This document shows positions 25,781-35,666 of a stretch of 64,000 bases of DNA, piece by piece. How positions within the stretch are numbered: position 1 is the stretch's first letter; every line of letters starts with the position of its first letter. The stretch is taken from contig NZ_JALLPO010000016.1 in assembly GCF_023276435.1 (NCBI RefSeq), positions 79,821-143,820 on the forward strand. The letters are read 5' to 3'. The notes under the pieces are model-generated. The model did not search any database. It was not told the origin of the DNA and worked only from the letters and a program-made list of their open reading frames with translations. The position numbers and the translations under genes are program-made. The stretch comes from Sphaerisporangium perillae. GTDB taxonomy: Bacteria > Actinomycetota > Actinomycetes > Streptosporangiales > Streptosporangiaceae.

Positions 25781-26089
25781 TCAGGAGGACACCGCCTCGA
25801 CAAGCTTGCGGCGCTGCTGGACGCCGAGGCCGCCGATGCGTCGCTTGTCGTCGACGCCGGCACGCTCCATGAGCGCGGCGGCCTTCGTCGGGCCGATGCC
25901 GGACAGCGCGCGCAGGGCCTGGGTGACCTTGATCTTCTTCGCCGTGTCGTCGTCGCGCTCGAACAGCTCGGCCAGCGTGAGGTCGCCGGTCTTGAGCTTC
26001 GCGAGGAGCGCGGCCCGGGCCTGCCGGGCCTCGGTCGCCTTGACGAGCGCGGCCTGGCGCTGCTCGGGGGTGAGGACGGGAAGGGTCAT
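25781..26089 (-). CDS. mihF: actinobacterial integration host factor (mIHF/sIHF)
   Basis: A 102-residue nucleoid protein. LTPEQRQAALVKATEARQAR is the family N-terminal helix, and ALSGIGPTKAAALMERAGVD is the H2TH/helix-hairpin-helix-like DNA-binding block, ended by RRIGGLGVQQRRKLVEAV. mIHF binds and bends DNA and supports nucleoid compaction and phage integration. The ATG at 26089 follows AAGGAG. In actinomycetes the main mIHF gene usually sits between pyrF and gmk; this copy stands alone, so it may be a second paralogue. The first 26 codons of the longest frame are unlike the family. Confidence 0.88.
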   Translation of the reverse strand: MTLPVLTPEQRQAALVKATEARQARAALLAKLKTGDLTLAELFERDDDTAKKIKVTQALRALSGIGPTKAAALMERAGVDDKRRIGGLGVQQRRKLVEAVSS

Positions 26090-26341
26090 GAGGGTTCTTT
26101 CTCCTTGGGGGGTCGATGTCGTGGGCCGTGCGGCCCGTGGTGTGGTCGGCGAGTGTGCTACCCCCACGGCGGACGTTAATCATGCTTCCGCAGTTCGACG
26201 TCCGTTCTTCGCCGATCCGCACCGAAGCCCGTATGCCGCATAAATCGTGAAATTTGGGCCTTCTAACTTCGGACCGTTGACCTGACTCTCAGTGCAGGCG
26301 CGTGACAACACCCGAGAGCGCGCGCCTCGAGGAGGATTCAG

Positions 26342-27616
26342 GTGAGACGTCGTCTGCTCGTAGGGTTGGCGATCCTGACCCTGCTGTGCGCCAGCGGGAT
26401 CACCGGGGTCGGCGCCACCGCGGAGCCACCCCCCAGCGGCCAGTACCGGATCGACGGCCCCAGCACGGCCGGTCAGCGTACCGCGATCGCGGCCACCGGC
26501 GCCGCGATCGACGAGGTGGCCACCACATCGGTCGTGGTCACCGCCTCCGACACCGAGGTCGCCGAGATCAAGAAGCTCGGCTACGCGGTCACGCGGCTTC
26601 CCCGCCCGTTATCCCCTGTCCTGCCCAAGCCACAGGACTTCCCGCCCGCCGACTCCGGGTACCACAACTACGCCGAGCTGACCGCCCTGGTGAACCAGGT
26701 GGTCTCCGGCTACCCGTCCATCGCCAGGAAGTACAGCTACGGCACCTCCTACGGAGGACGCGACCTGATCGCCGTCAAGATCAGCGACAACGTCGCGACC
26801 GACGAGAGCGAGCCGGAGGTGCTGTTCACCGCCCACCAGCACGCCCGCGAGCACCTCACCGTCGAGATGGCGATCTACCTGCTGAACCTGCTCACCAGTG
26901 GTTACGGCTCCGACAGCAGGATCACCGGGCTGGTGAACTCGCGGGAGATCTGGATCATGCCCGACCTCAACCCCGACGGCGGCGAGTACGACGTCGCCAC
27001 CGGCTCCTACCGTTCCTGGCGCAAGAACCGGCAGCCCAACTCCGGCTCCTCCTACGTGGGCACCGACACCAACCGCAACTGGGCCTACCGGTGGGGCTGC
27101 TGCGGAGGCTCCTCCGGGTCCCCCTCCAGCGAGACCTACCGCGGCGCGTCGGCCGAGTCGGCGCCCGAGGTCAGGGCCCTCGCCGGCTTCGTGCGCGGCC
27201 GCGTCGTCGGCGGCACGCAGCAGATCAAGACCAACATCGACTTCCACACCTACAGCGAGCTGATCCTGTGGCCCTACGGCTACACCTACAGCGACACCGC
27301 CGCCGGCCTCACCCAGGACGACCACGACGCGTTCGCGGCGCTGGGCCGCAACATGGCCGGCACCAACGGCTACACCCCGCAGCAGGCCAGCGACCTCTAC
27401 ATCACCGACGGCTCCATCGACGACTGGCTGTGGGGCACCTACAAGATCTTCAGCTACACCTTCGAGATGTACCCCAAGAACGGCTCGCCCGGCTTCTACC
27501 CGCCGGACGAGCAGATCGTGACGCAGACCACCCGCAACAAGGAGGCCGTGCTGCGCTTCCTGGAGTACTCCGACTGCGTCTACCGCATCATCGGCAAGCA
27601 GGCCCAGTACTGCTGA
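26342..27616 (+). CDS. secreted zinc carboxypeptidase (M14)
   Basis: A 424-residue secreted enzyme with a signal peptide (about residues 1-27), a propeptide to about residue 98, and an M14 carboxypeptidase domain starting at [14 protein letters not shown]. Zinc ligands are His167 and Glu170 (HARE) and His302 (HTYSE); the catalytic glutamate is Glu375 (YTFEMYP). The layout resembles carboxypeptidase T/SG of actinomycetes, which trims C-terminal residues from peptides outside the cell. The GTG start has GAGGAGG 6 bases upstream. It is monocistronic and ended by a strong hairpin. Confidence 0.93.
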   Translation: MRRRLLVGLAILTLLCASGITGVGATAEPPPSGQYRIDGPSTAGQRTAIAATGAAIDEVATTSVVVTASDTEVAEIKKLGYAVTRLPRPLSPVLPKPQDFPPADSGYHNYAELTALVNQVVSGYPSIARKYSYGTSYGGRDLIAVKISDNVATDESEPEVLFTAHQHAREHLTVEMAIYLLNLLTSGYGSDSRITGLVNSREIWIMPDLNPDGGEYDVATGSYRSWRKNRQPNSGSSYVGTDTNRNWAYRWGCCGGSSGSPSSETYRGASAESAPEVRALAGFVRGRVVGGTQQIKTNIDFHTYSELILWPYGYTYSDTAAGLTQDDHDAFAALGRNMAGTNGYTPQQASDLYITDGSIDDWLWGTYKIFSYTFEMYPKNGSPGFYPPDEQIVTQTTRNKEAVLRFLEYSDCVYRIIGKQAQYC

Positions 27617-27645
27617 CGGGCACCCGCCCCGAGGCGCCCTGACTC

Positions 27646-27686
27646 GGGGTACGGCCGCCGCCTGGCGCATGCGGCGGCCGTACCCC
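27646..27686 (+). terminator. 16-bp perfect hairpin after carboxypeptidase
   Basis: GGGGTACGGCCGCCGC (27646-27661) and GCGGCGGCCGTACCCC (27671-27686) pair perfectly around a 9-base loop, 30 bp past the carboxypeptidase stop. Confidence 0.75.
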
Positions 27687-27893
27687 GGGCTTCGGCCGGC
27701 GCGCGGCCGTACTCAAGCCCCGGGGTCAAGTCCGGGGTTTGATGGCGCTTTGAGGGGGCTTTGAGCGGCCGGGGGCGGCGCGGTGATGGCGCGGAGGCGG
27801 GCGAGACGCGAAGATCCTGAAGAGAGGGACCAAGCGGCCGTCACCCTCCGCACAGGGACGGACCGTCGATATAGCGAAATAGGGAGTTCAGCA

Positions 27894-28886
27894 ATGAGAC
27901 AGCGACGGCTGGGCAGCCAGGGCCTCAGCGTCTCCGCCGAGGGGCTCGGCTGCATGGGGATGAGCACGGCCTACGGGCCCGCGGATGAGAAGGAGGCGAC
28001 CGCCACCATCCACCGCGCGCTCGACCTCGGCATCACCTTCCTCGACACCGCCGACATGTACGGGCCGTGCACCAACGAGAGCCTGGTCGGACGCGCCATC
28101 GCCGGGCGCCGCGACGAGGTGGTGCTCGCCACCAAGTTCGGCAACGAGATCGAGCAGGGACGCCTGGCCGGCCGGATCAACGGGCGTCCCGGCTACATCC
28201 GCCAGGCGCTGGACGCCTCCCTCAAGCGCCTCGGCGTCGATCACATCGACCTCTACTACCAGCACCGCGTCGACCCGGACGTCCCGGTGGAGGAGACCTT
28301 CGGCGCGCTGTCGGACCTGGTGGCCGAGGGGAAGGTCCGCTACCTCGGCATCTCGGAGGCCGCCCCGGCGACCATCCGCCGCGCGCACGCCGTCCACCCC
28401 CTGACGGCCCTCCAGACGGAGTACTCCCTGTTCACCCGGGACGTCGAGGAGAACGGCGTCCTGGACACCACCCGCGAGCTCGGCATCGGCTTCGTCGCCT
28501 ACAGCCCGCTCGGCCGCGGCTTCCTCACCGGCACCATCCGCAGCGTGGACGAGTTGTCGGAGGACGACGGCCGCCGCTTGTCGCACCCGCGCTTCCAGCG
28601 GGAGAACTTCGCCAGGAACCTCGCGGTCGTCGACCGCATCCGCGTGCTGGCCGACGCCAAGGGGGTCACCTCCTCGCAGCTCGCGCTGGCCTGGGTGCTC
28701 ACCCGCGGCGAGGACATCGTGGCGATCCCCGGCACCAAGCGCCGTGCCTACCTCGAGGCCAACGCGGCCGCCGTCGAGATCACCCTGACCTCGGGCGACC
28801 TCGCGGCCATCGACGCCGTCGCGCCTCGCGGCGTCGCCGCCGGTGACCGCTACCCCGCCGCCGCGATGAACGCCGTGCACCGGTGA
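27894..28886 (+). CDS. aldo/keto reductase
   Basis: A 330-residue NADPH-dependent (alpha/beta)8 reductase. The catalytic tetrad is visible: Asp and Tyr in [10 protein letters not shown], Lys in VVLATKFGN, and His in [11 protein letters not shown]-terminal [18 protein letters not shown] is the NADP-binding end. It fits the AKR13-like group acting on small aldehydes and ketones. AGGGAG precedes the ATG at 27894 by 7 bases. No linked pathway genes. Confidence 0.9.
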   Translation: MRQRRLGSQGLSVSAEGLGCMGMSTAYGPADEKEATATIHRALDLGITFLDTADMYGPCTNESLVGRAIAGRRDEVVLATKFGNEIEQGRLAGRINGRPGYIRQALDASLKRLGVDHIDLYYQHRVDPDVPVEETFGALSDLVAEGKVRYLGISEAAPATIRRAHAVHPLTALQTEYSLFTRDVEENGVLDTTRELGIGFVAYSPLGRGFLTGTIRSVDELSEDDGRRLSHPRFQRENFARNLAVVDRIRVLADAKGVTSSQLALAWVLTRGEDIVAIPGTKRRAYLEANAAAVEITLTSGDLAAIDAVAPRGVAAGDRYPAAAMNAVHR

Positions 28887-28974
28887 CATCGGGCCGCTGA
28901 CCGACCCGCGCTCGCACGGCGCGGAGCCCGCCGGACCTCCGCTGACCCGCGCCGCTCCGCGGCCGGTCGCTTCT

Positions 28975-29168
28975 GAAGTAAGCTTTCACTCCCGTAAGCG
29001 TGGAAAGGCCGGTCCTGTAACAAGGACGGGCTCCCCGCATGCCGGAGAGCAGCACGCAGGGGTGGGGTGACGCGCCGGTGTGGGACCCCGGCGCACGGGA
29101 AGCAGACCACGGCAGTGGAACATGGTGTCGACAGCGATTCCATGCGCGTCCGAACGAGGAGCCCGATC
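28975..29168 (+). promoter_or_regulatory. long leader upstream of the helicase gene
   Basis: The 282-bp gap before the helicase holds several potential hairpins, for example GCGCCGG (29072-29078) with CCGGCGC (29088-29094), and GTCCT/AGGAC near 29015. Long structured leaders are typical of cold-induced RNA helicase genes. No promoter is assigned with confidence. Confidence 0.3.
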
Positions 29169-30851
29169 ATGACCACGCCCAACGCCACCGAAGACTCATC
29201 GGGCTTCGCTGACCTTGGGCTGCGACCCGAGCTCCTGCGCGCGCTGATCGGCCTCGGCTACGAGGAGCCGACGCCGATCCAGCGCGAGGCGATCGGTCCG
29301 CTGATCGAGGGGCGCGACCTGCTCGGCCAGGCCGCGACCGGCACCGGCAAGACGGCGGCGTTCGCCCTGCCGATCCTGCAGCAGATGCCGGGCGGCGGCG
29401 GCGACGGGCGTCCGCTCGCGCTGGTGCTCGTGCCCACCCGCGAGCTGGCCGTCCAGGTGTCGGAGGCCATCCACCGCTACGGCCGCGACCTCGGCGCCCG
29501 CGTCCTGCCCATCTACGGCGGCCAGCCGATCGGGCGGCAGCTCAGGGAGCTGCAGCGCGGCGTCGACGTCGTGGTCGCCACCCCGGGCCGCGCGCTCGAC
29601 CACATCGGCCGCAGGACGCTGAACCTCGACGCGCTGAAGATCGTCGTGCTGGACGAGGCCGACGAGATGCTCGACATGGGGTTCGCCGACGACATCGAGG
29701 CGATCCTGCAGGAGACGCCCGAGGAGCGGCAGACCGTCCTGTTCTCCGCCACGATGCCGCCGCGCATCAACTCGATCGCCCGCCAGCACCTCACCGACCC
29801 GGTGCGCATCCAGATCGAGCGCGAGACCGCCGCTCCCGGCGAGGCGCCGCGCGTGCGGCAGAGCGCCTACGTCGTGCCGCGGGCGCACAAGCCGACGGCC
29901 CTCGGGCGGGTGCTGGACGTCGAGGCCCCAGAGGCCGCGATCGTGTTCTGCCGCACCCGCGAGGAGGTCGACACCCTCACCGAGACCATGAACGGGCGCG
30001 GCTACCGCGCCGAGGCGCTCCACGGCGGCATGGGGCAGGAGCAGCGCGACCGCGTGATGGCGCGGCTGCGCGCCGGCACGGCCGACCTGCTGGTCGCGAC
30101 CGACGTGGCCGCCCGCGGCCTGGACATCGAGCAGCTCACCCACGTGGTCAACTACAACGTCCCCTCAGCCCCCGAGTCCTACGTCCACCGCATCGGCAGA
30201 GTGGGGCGCGCCGGGCGCGAGGGCGTCGCCATCACGCTCGCCGAGCCGCGCGAGCACCGCATGCTCAAGACCATCGAGCGGGTCACCAAGAGCCGCATCA
30301 CCGTCGAGAAGGTCCCGACGGTCGCCGACCTGCGGGCCCGGCGGCTGGAGCTCACCCGGTCGGCGCTGGAGGAGAGCATGCTCGAGGACGACCTGGAGCA
30401 CTTCCGGGTCGTGGTCGACACGCTCGCCGACGAGTTCGACCTCGTGGAGATCGCGATGGCGGCGGTGAAGCTCGCGCACGAGGCGAGCGGCGCGGCGGCC
30501 GACGAGGAGGAGATCCCGGAGGTGCCGCTGCGGCCCGAGCGCGACGGGCGCGGGCGGCGCGAGCCGGGCGGGCGCGAGGAGCGCCGCGGCCGCGGGCCAT
30601 CCACCGGCATGACCCGCGTCTTCATCGGCGCGGGGCGCGCCGGGGGCGTCCGCCCGCAGGACCTGGTCGGCGCGATCGCCAACGAGTCGCGGCTCAGCGG
30701 CCGTGACATCGGCGCCATCGAGATCGCCGACCGCTTCTCCCTCGTCGAGGTCCCCGACCACGCCGCGGACGACGTGATCACCTCCCTCCGCCAGACCACC
30801 ATCAAGGGCAAGAAGGTCACCGTCCGGCGCGAACGCTTCGAGTCGCGCTAG
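29169..30851 (+). CDS. deaD: DEAD-box RNA helicase (DeaD/CsdA type)
   Basis: A 560-residue ATP-dependent RNA helicase. Motifs run in order: the Q motif region PTPIQREAI, ATGTGKT (I), PTRELAVQ (Ia), VLDEADEMLDMG (II), LFSATMP (III), ATDVAARGLDI (V) and HRIGRVGRAG (VI). A basic low-complexity segment (about residues 455-485) leads to a C-terminal DbpA-like RNA-binding domain (TRVFIGAGRAGGV to the end). Such proteins remodel ribosome-assembly and mRNA structures, often after cold shock. The ATG at 29169 has AGGAG upstream. The gene has a long leader. Confidence 0.93.
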   Translation: MTTPNATEDSSGFADLGLRPELLRALIGLGYEEPTPIQREAIGPLIEGRDLLGQAATGTGKTAAFALPILQQMPGGGGDGRPLALVLVPTRELAVQVSEAIHRYGRDLGARVLPIYGGQPIGRQLRELQRGVDVVVATPGRALDHIGRRTLNLDALKIVVLDEADEMLDMGFADDIEAILQETPEERQTVLFSATMPPRINSIARQHLTDPVRIQIERETAAPGEAPRVRQSAYVVPRAHKPTALGRVLDVEAPEAAIVFCRTREEVDTLTETMNGRGYRAEALHGGMGQEQRDRVMARLRAGTADLLVATDVAARGLDIEQLTHVVNYNVPSAPESYVHRIGRVGRAGREGVAITLAEPREHRMLKTIERVTKSRITVEKVPTVADLRARRLELTRSALEESMLEDDLEHFRVVVDTLADEFDLVEIAMAAVKLAHEASGAAADEEEIPEVPLRPERDGRGRREPGGREERRGRGPSTGMTRVFIGAGRAGGVRPQDLVGAIANESRLSGRDIGAIEIADRFSLVEVPDHAADDVITSLRQTTIKGKKVTVRRERFESR

Positions 30852-30991
30852 CCTCTGGCACGGGCTTTGCCCGGCTCTGACCCCGGATCGGCCGCCGCCC
30901 GCGCGCGCATGGGGGCGATTTGGGGCCGGCCGGGGACGCGGCGCACCCTCGGCCACGTAGCGTCGAAAGAAACCGAGGCGAATGGATCGTC

Positions 30992-31768
30992 ATGGACTAC
31001 GACCGGTTTCTCTCGATCATCCAGCGTGAGGCAGGGGTGGACCGGCAGGCCGCCGAGGCCGCCGCCCGCGCCACGCTGCGGACGCTCGCCGAGCGGCTCT
31101 CCAACGGGCAGACGCGCGACCTCGCAGAGCAACTGCCGCCGGAGGCCGCGCGGTGGCTGCCGGTGGATCACCAGCGGGAGAAGTTCCACGCCGACGAGTT
31201 CCTGCGCCGGGTCGCCGAGCGCGAGGGCACCGACGTCCAGACGGCCGAGCGGCACGCGGTGGCCGTGTTCGCCGCGCTGAGCCGGGCGGTGACGGCCAAG
31301 GAGTTCGAGGACGCGGTGTCGGAGCTGCCGAAGGACTTCTGGCCGCTCATCGAGAAGGGCCGCCGCCCCGAAGTCCCGGTGATGCCGTACGAGGAGTTCC
31401 TCAGCCGGGTCGCCGACCGGGCCGGCCTGGACGAGGAGGGGGCCCGCCGCGCCGCCGAGGCGGTCCTGGACACCCTCGCCGAGCGTATCGCCGGGGGAGA
31501 GGTCCGCGACCTCATCAAGGAGCTGCCGCCCGAGCTGGGGCCCGCGCTGGAACGGGGCAAGGAGCGCACCCACGGCGTCGCCAGGGCCATGTCGCTCGAC
31601 GAGTTCCTCGCCCTCGTCGCCGAGCGGGAAGGAGTCTCGGTGGACCAGGCCCGCGAGCACGCGCGAGCGGTCCTGTCGACCGTACATGACGCGGTGACCG
31701 AGAAGGAGTTCCACGACCTCACCTCGGAGCTGCCCCGCGTGTACATCGAGGAGTTCGCCCACGCCTGA
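30992..31768 (+). CDS. duplicated DUF2267-domain protein
   Basis: 258 residues made of two DUF2267 modules. Each module has two half-repeats starting FLxxVAxxxG and continuing A.....VL..L..R, then LP.E or LP.D. The four starts are YDRFLSIIQREAG, ADEFLRRVAEREG, YEEFLSRVADRAG and LDEFLALVAEREG. The family is helical and of unknown biochemical role, often near stress or envelope genes in actinobacteria. GAGG lies upstream of the ATG. No membrane or export signal. Confidence 0.85.
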   Translation: MDYDRFLSIIQREAGVDRQAAEAAARATLRTLAERLSNGQTRDLAEQLPPEAARWLPVDHQREKFHADEFLRRVAEREGTDVQTAERHAVAVFAALSRAVTAKEFEDAVSELPKDFWPLIEKGRRPEVPVMPYEEFLSRVADRAGLDEEGARRAAEAVLDTLAERIAGGEVRDLIKELPPELGPALERGKERTHGVARAMSLDEFLALVAEREGVSVDQAREHARAVLSTVHDAVTEKEFHDLTSELPRVYIEEFAHA

Positions 31769-31779
31769 CCCCGAACCTG

Positions 31780-32793
31780 TCAGGCCAGCGCGTTGACGGT
31801 GGCGGTGAAGACGGCCGGCAGACGGCGTGCGGCGGGGACGATGAGCCGCGCAGAGGCGGTACGCCTGCGGGCGGCCAGCAGCGCGCCCGTCAGCAGCCGG
31901 TGACGCAGGGACAGCCGCCGCCACGCCCGCTCGTACGCCTCCGGCCGGCCCGCGCGCAGGCAGCCGACCAGGGCCCGGGCCGACAGCAGCCCGAGCGAGA
32001 CTCCCTCGCCGGTGAGCGCGTCCATGTATCCCGCCGCGTCGCCGACCAGCAGCACCCGTCCGGTGACCCGGGCGCGGACGCGCTGCCGCAGCGGTCCGGC
32101 GCCGCGTACCGAGGTGGCCGCCGGACCCTCCAGACGGGCGAGGAGCGCCGGAAACTGCGCCAGGTGCTCGTCGTAGCCGCGCCGCTCGGAACTCAGCACC
32201 GCCACGCCGACCAGGTCCGGTCCCACCGGCGTCACGTACGCCTCGCCGCGCGCCGCCCAGTACACCTCGACGAAGTCCGTCCAGGGGGCGATCTGGTAGT
32301 GCCTGCGCAGCCCGTACCGGCGCGGGCCACGGCTCGCCACCTCAAGGCCGAGCCGGCCGCGCAGCGGGGAGTGCAGCCCGTCGGCGGCGACCAGCCAGCG
32401 GGCCCGCATCCCGGCGGCCTCCACCGAGTCCGGGTGCTGCCGCACGCCCTCGACCCGTCCGTGCACCACCTTCACCCCCACCTCGGCCGCGCGTTCGGCC
32501 AGGGCGGCGTGCAGGCGGGTGCGGCGCACGCCGAGTCCCGGTCCTTCTCGGAACTCGGCCTGCGCGCGGTGCCGCTCGTCGAGGTAGCGGATGCCGCGCA
32601 GCGGCCATCCCTCCACGCGCACGCCGAGCGACCGCAGGGCGGAGGCGCCGGTCGGCATCAGTCCCTCGCCGCACGCCTTGTCGACGGGCGCGGAGCGGGG
32701 CTCGACGACCACGGCCTCCATGCCGGCCAGGGCGGCGTGGATGGCGGTCGCCAGACCGGCGGGCCCGCCGCCCGCGACCAGGACGTCGATCAC
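31780..32793 (-). CDS. FAD-dependent hydroxylase/oxidoreductase of phenolic lipid operon (SrsC-like)
   Basis: A 337-residue flavoprotein of the geranylgeranyl reductase/aromatic hydroxylase group. It has the dinucleotide-binding VLVAGGGPAGLATAIHAA, the later VAADGLHSPLRGRLGL, and the FAD-ribityl motif GRVLLVGDAAGYMDALTGEG. Its GTG start overlaps the stop of the methyltransferase gene by 4 bases. In Streptomyces griseus SrsC hydroxylates methylated alkylresorcinols; the same order of type III PKS, methyltransferase and flavoprotein here suggests that job. Function is inferred from context. Confidence 0.83.
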   Translation of the reverse strand: MIDVLVAGGGPAGLATAIHAALAGMEAVVVEPRSAPVDKACGEGLMPTGASALRSLGVRVEGWPLRGIRYLDERHRAQAEFREGPGLGVRRTRLHAALAERAAEVGVKVVHGRVEGVRQHPDSVEAAGMRARWLVAADGLHSPLRGRLGLEVASRGPRRYGLRRHYQIAPWTDFVEVYWAARGEAYVTPVGPDLVGVAVLSSERRGYDEHLAQFPALLARLEGPAATSVRGAGPLRQRVRARVTGRVLLVGDAAGYMDALTGEGVSLGLLSARALVGCLRAGRPEAYERAWRRLSLRHRLLTGALLAARRRTASARLIVPAARRLPAVFTATVNALA

Positions 32794-33347
32794 GCCGTCG
32801 CCTCACCGGCGGCGTGGCTCGCGGGTCCTGGCGTGAGCGAGGCCAGAGCCGTCTCCTCGCAGCGGATCCGCACCACCATGAGGACGGCGTTGAGCACGGT
32901 GAAGGTCACGGCGGTCACCCACGCGCTGTGCACCAGTGGCAGCGCCGCGCCCTCCACGGCCACCGCCACGTAGTTGGGATGGCGCAGCCACCGCAGGCGG
33001 TAGGGCCCGCGCGTGACCAGCGGAAGGCCGGGCACGACGATGACCTCGGTGTTCCACTGCCGGCCCAGCGCGGTGATGCACCACCAGCGCAGGGCCTGGG
33101 CCGCGAGAACGAGGACCAGCATCGGCCAGCCCAGGGCGGACACGAAAGGCCGGTCCGCGAGGCCGGCCTCCAGCAGGCAGCCGGCGAGCAGGCCGGTGTG
33201 CAGGGCGACCATCCAGGGATAGTGGCCGCGTCCGAAGACCCGGCCGCCCCGGGCCAGGCTCCAGCGGGCGTTGCGACGCGCGACGACCAGCTCGGCGAGG
33301 CGCTCGACGCCGACGAGCAGGACCAGCAGCAGGTACCACATCGACAT
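32790..33347 (-). CDS. isoprenylcysteine carboxyl methyltransferase-family protein (SrsB-like)
   Basis: 185 residues with four to five membrane helices. The C-terminal block LVTRGPYRLRWLRHPNYVAV is the SAM-binding signature of the ICMT family, and the second half carries conserved arginines and Glu (RIRCEE). SrsB-type members O-methylate long-chain alkylresorcinols at the membrane. Start MSMWYLLLVLLVGVERLAEL at 33347 is the usual family N-terminus; an in-frame GTG at 33458, 7 bases after the PKS stop, would add 37 residues. Lies between the PKS and flavoprotein genes on the same strand. Confidence 0.83.
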   Translation of the reverse strand: MSMWYLLLVLLVGVERLAELVVARRNARWSLARGGRVFGRGHYPWMVALHTGLLAGCLLEAGLADRPFVSALGWPMLVLVLAAQALRWWCITALGRQWNTEVIVVPGLPLVTRGPYRLRWLRHPNYVAVAVEGAALPLVHSAWVTAVTFTVLNAVLMVVRIRCEETALASLTPGPASHAAGEATA

Positions 33348-33464
33348 GCCTTGCGACGATACGGGCACGGAGGCCAGAGGGAGGGCTCCCAACGCGGATG
33401 AGATGTCCGGAGCCGACAGGGGCCCGGCTGCCAGGAGAGTGTGCGGCGAGAAGGGCACCCGGCG

Positions 33465-34613
33465 CTACCAGCGCAGCAGGACGAGCTCGGAGCAGAATCC
33501 CGGGCCCATCGCGATGAGGACCCCCGGCGTGCCGGGGGGCGGCGGGCGCAGGGCCAGCGTGTCGCGCAGCACGTGCAGCACGGAGGAGGAGGACAGGTTG
33601 CCGATGTCCGCGAGCGACCGCCAGGTGAGGTCCAGGGCGCCGTCGGGCAGGTCGAGGGTCTCGGCGACGGCCTGCAGCACCTTCGGGCCGCCGGGATGGC
33701 ACACCCAGGCGGTCACGTCCCGGGCCGTCAGCCCGTGGTCGGCGAGGAAGCCGTGGACGTCGTCGGCCAGGTAGGTGCGCACGACCTCCGGAACGGTGGT
33801 GTCGAGCACCACCCGGAACCCGGTGTCGGAGACCTCCCAGCCCATCACGGCCTCGGAGTCCGGGTACAGGTGGCTCCGGGTGGCGATCACGGTCGGTCCG
33901 GCCGCGTCCGGGCCGCCGGGCGTCGGTCCCGTCCCGGGCATGCCCCCGCTCCCGACGGCGCCTTCGCTCCCGGGCACGGACGCGCCTTCGCTCCCGGGCA
34001 CGGCGCGGCCGGAGCCGCAGGCGACGACGGCGGCCGCGCCGTCGCCGAACAGGCCGCTGGCCACCAGGTTGACGGGGGAGGAGTCCCCGCGTTGCAGGGT
34101 GAGCGAGCACAGCTCGACCGACAGCAGCACGGCCACGTGGTCGGGCCACCCGCGCAGGTAGTCGTGGAGGCGGCCGATGCCCGCCGCGCCCGCGACGCAG
34201 CCGAGGCCGAACACCGGCACCCGCTTGACGTCGGGGCGCAGGCCCAGCCGGCCGGCCAGCCTGGCGTCCACCGAGGGGGCGGCGATGCCGGTCACCGACG
34301 TGAACATGATCATGTCGACATCACGCGGGGTCAGCCCGGCCGCCTCCAGCGCGGCGCCCACCGCCTCGGCGCCCAGCTCGACGGCCGCCTCGATGAAGAT
34401 CTCGTTGGCCATCCCGAACCCGTCCAGCTTGGCGTACTGCTCGAGCGGCAGCACCAGGTTGCGGTGCCCGACGCGGGCGGAGGTGTGCAGCCGGTCGAGC
34501 AGCCGCCGGTCGGCGCCGGGGGGAAGGCATATGCGAGCGAACGTGTCCGTGATCTCTGTCTGGGGGTAGCGGTTCGGAGGGAGGGCACCGCGGACAGCGG
34601 CAATTCGGGTCAT
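33465..34613 (-). CDS. type III polyketide synthase (SrsA-like alkylresorcinol synthase)
   Basis: A 382-residue chalcone-synthase-fold enzyme. The catalytic triad is Cys139 ([12 protein letters not shown]), His306 ([11 protein letters not shown]) and Asn339 ([12 protein letters not shown]). It condenses acyl-CoA starters with malonyl- or methylmalonyl-CoA into phenolic lipids or pyrones; alkylresorcinols are likely given the neighbouring methyltransferase and flavoprotein. A low-complexity insertion (about residues 201-239) with a repeated VPGSEGA unit sits between the two thiolase-like halves. The start [18 protein letters not shown] is typical; the longer frame to 34676 adds unconserved sequence. 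Confidence 0.92.
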   Translation of the reverse strand: MTRIAAVRGALPPNRYPQTEITDTFARICLPPGADRRLLDRLHTSARVGHRNLVLPLEQYAKLDGFGMANEIFIEAAVELGAEAVGAALEAAGLTPRDVDMIMFTSVTGIAAPSVDARLAGRLGLRPDVKRVPVFGLGCVAGAAGIGRLHDYLRGWPDHVAVLLSVELCSLTLQRGDSSPVNLVASGLFGDGAAAVVACGSGRAVPGSEGASVPGSEGAVGSGGMPGTGPTPGGPDAAGPTVIATRSHLYPDSEAVMGWEVSDTGFRVVLDTTVPEVVRTYLADDVHGFLADHGLTARDVTAWVCHPGGPKVLQAVAETLDLPDGALDLTWRSLADIGNLSSSSVLHVLRDTLALRPPPPGTPGVLIAMGPGFCSELVLLRW

Positions 34614-34814
34614 ATGGATTCCCGGTTCGCTGACAGTGGAGGACACCTGTGTCTTGCCCACGGCGCCCATCCGCATACCTGACCTACCGGACGGGACACC
34701 GCAACCGGCGTCCTCGGGCGTGGCGGACGCGGCGATGGGGGAGGTCGGCGATCAGGCAGTGAGCGGCCGGTGGCACGACGACGGAGTGCCATGCACCCGG
34801 CCCCTGGTCAAGGC

Positions 34815-34851
34815 GGAAGGCGCCGGTCCCTGGGTGGGACCGGCGCCTTCC
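34815..34851 (-). terminator. 16-bp perfect hairpin terminating the secreted-protein gene
   Basis: GGAAGGCGCCGGTCCC (34815-34830) and GGGACCGGCGCCTTCC (34836-34851) pair perfectly around a 5-base loop, 41 bp past the stop of the minus-strand gene at 34892. It also insulates the phenolic lipid operon from upstream transcription. Confidence 0.75.
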
Positions 34852-34891
34852 CGTCACCTTGGAGGGGTGGCCGTCGTGGGCCGCCGGCGGG

Positions 34892-35644
34892 TCAGGAGGC
34901 CAGGCCGGGCAGCTCGGTGTAGGACTTGCCGCGGACGAACCACTGGAACTCGGCCGAGTTCTTCCCGCTGGGCGAGGGCAGGCCGGCCCGGACGTTCACC
35001 GCGGTGTTGATCAGGCCCCAGTTGAGCCCGCATCCGCTCGCCTTGGGCACGGCGAAGGCCGAGTCCTTGGCGGCGACCTTGAAGACCGGGACGCCGTCGA
35101 TGGAGGTGAGCTCCAGGGAGGTGACCTCCGGGTTGAGCAGGAGGGGATTCGCGTCGCTGCCGATGTAGCACTTCTTGCCGAGGAGGCTGTGGATCATGCG
35201 GATCTTGATCCCGACGTTGGTCGGGAAGATGGGGCCCGCGTCGACCCGCCCGGTGCCCTGGGTCTCGACGTAGACGTCGGTGAGCTTCGGCACCTCCAGG
35301 GGCTTGCCGATCAGGCCGCCCGGCACCTTCATCCGCTCGCCCTTCACGCTGCCGAAGGCCGCCGCCGTGCTGCCGTCGGACAGCTTGCCCTGGGCGACGG
35401 TGATCCGCATCGGCTGGGAGATGTCCTGCTCGATCTGGCCGAGCCTCATGGTGCCGCCCACCGTGATGATGAAGATGCAGCTCCAGGTGTCGGCCTGCGC
35501 GTTCTGCGGGAGCCGCGGGCAGTCGGACCAGTCGGCGTCGCTCGGATGGTAGTCGTAGGCCGCGGCCTGAGCGGGAGTCACCAGCCCGCCCGCCAGTACC
35601 ACCACGGCGGCGCCGGTCACGAGCGACCGGGCGAGAACTCTCAT
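34892..35644 (-). CDS. secreted hypothetical protein
   Basis: 250 residues with a clear signal peptide (MRVLARSLVTGAAVVVLAGG, cleavage near AQAA) and a beta-rich mature part with two Cys pairs (CPRL..C early, CYIG..C late). IIPTNVG-like and LNPEVTSLELTSIDGVPVFKV blocks resemble a family of exported actinomycete proteins of unknown role. AAGGAG lies 5 bases before the ATG (minus strand). The left hairpin of the TnpB element begins only about 23 bp upstream of that ATG, so the native promoter has been displaced (see finding). Confidence 0.8.
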   Translation of the reverse strand: MRVLARSLVTGAAVVVLAGGLVTPAQAAAYDYHPSDADWSDCPRLPQNAQADTWSCIFIITVGGTMRLGQIEQDISQPMRITVAQGKLSDGSTAAAFGSVKGERMKVPGGLIGKPLEVPKLTDVYVETQGTGRVDAGPIFPTNVGIKIRMIHSLLGKKCYIGSDANPLLLNPEVTSLELTSIDGVPVFKVAAKDSAFAVPKASGCGLNWGLINTAVNVRAGLPSPSGKNSAEFQWFVRGKSYTELPGLAS

Positions 35645-35666
35645 CCGAACTCCTTAAGTGTGGAGA

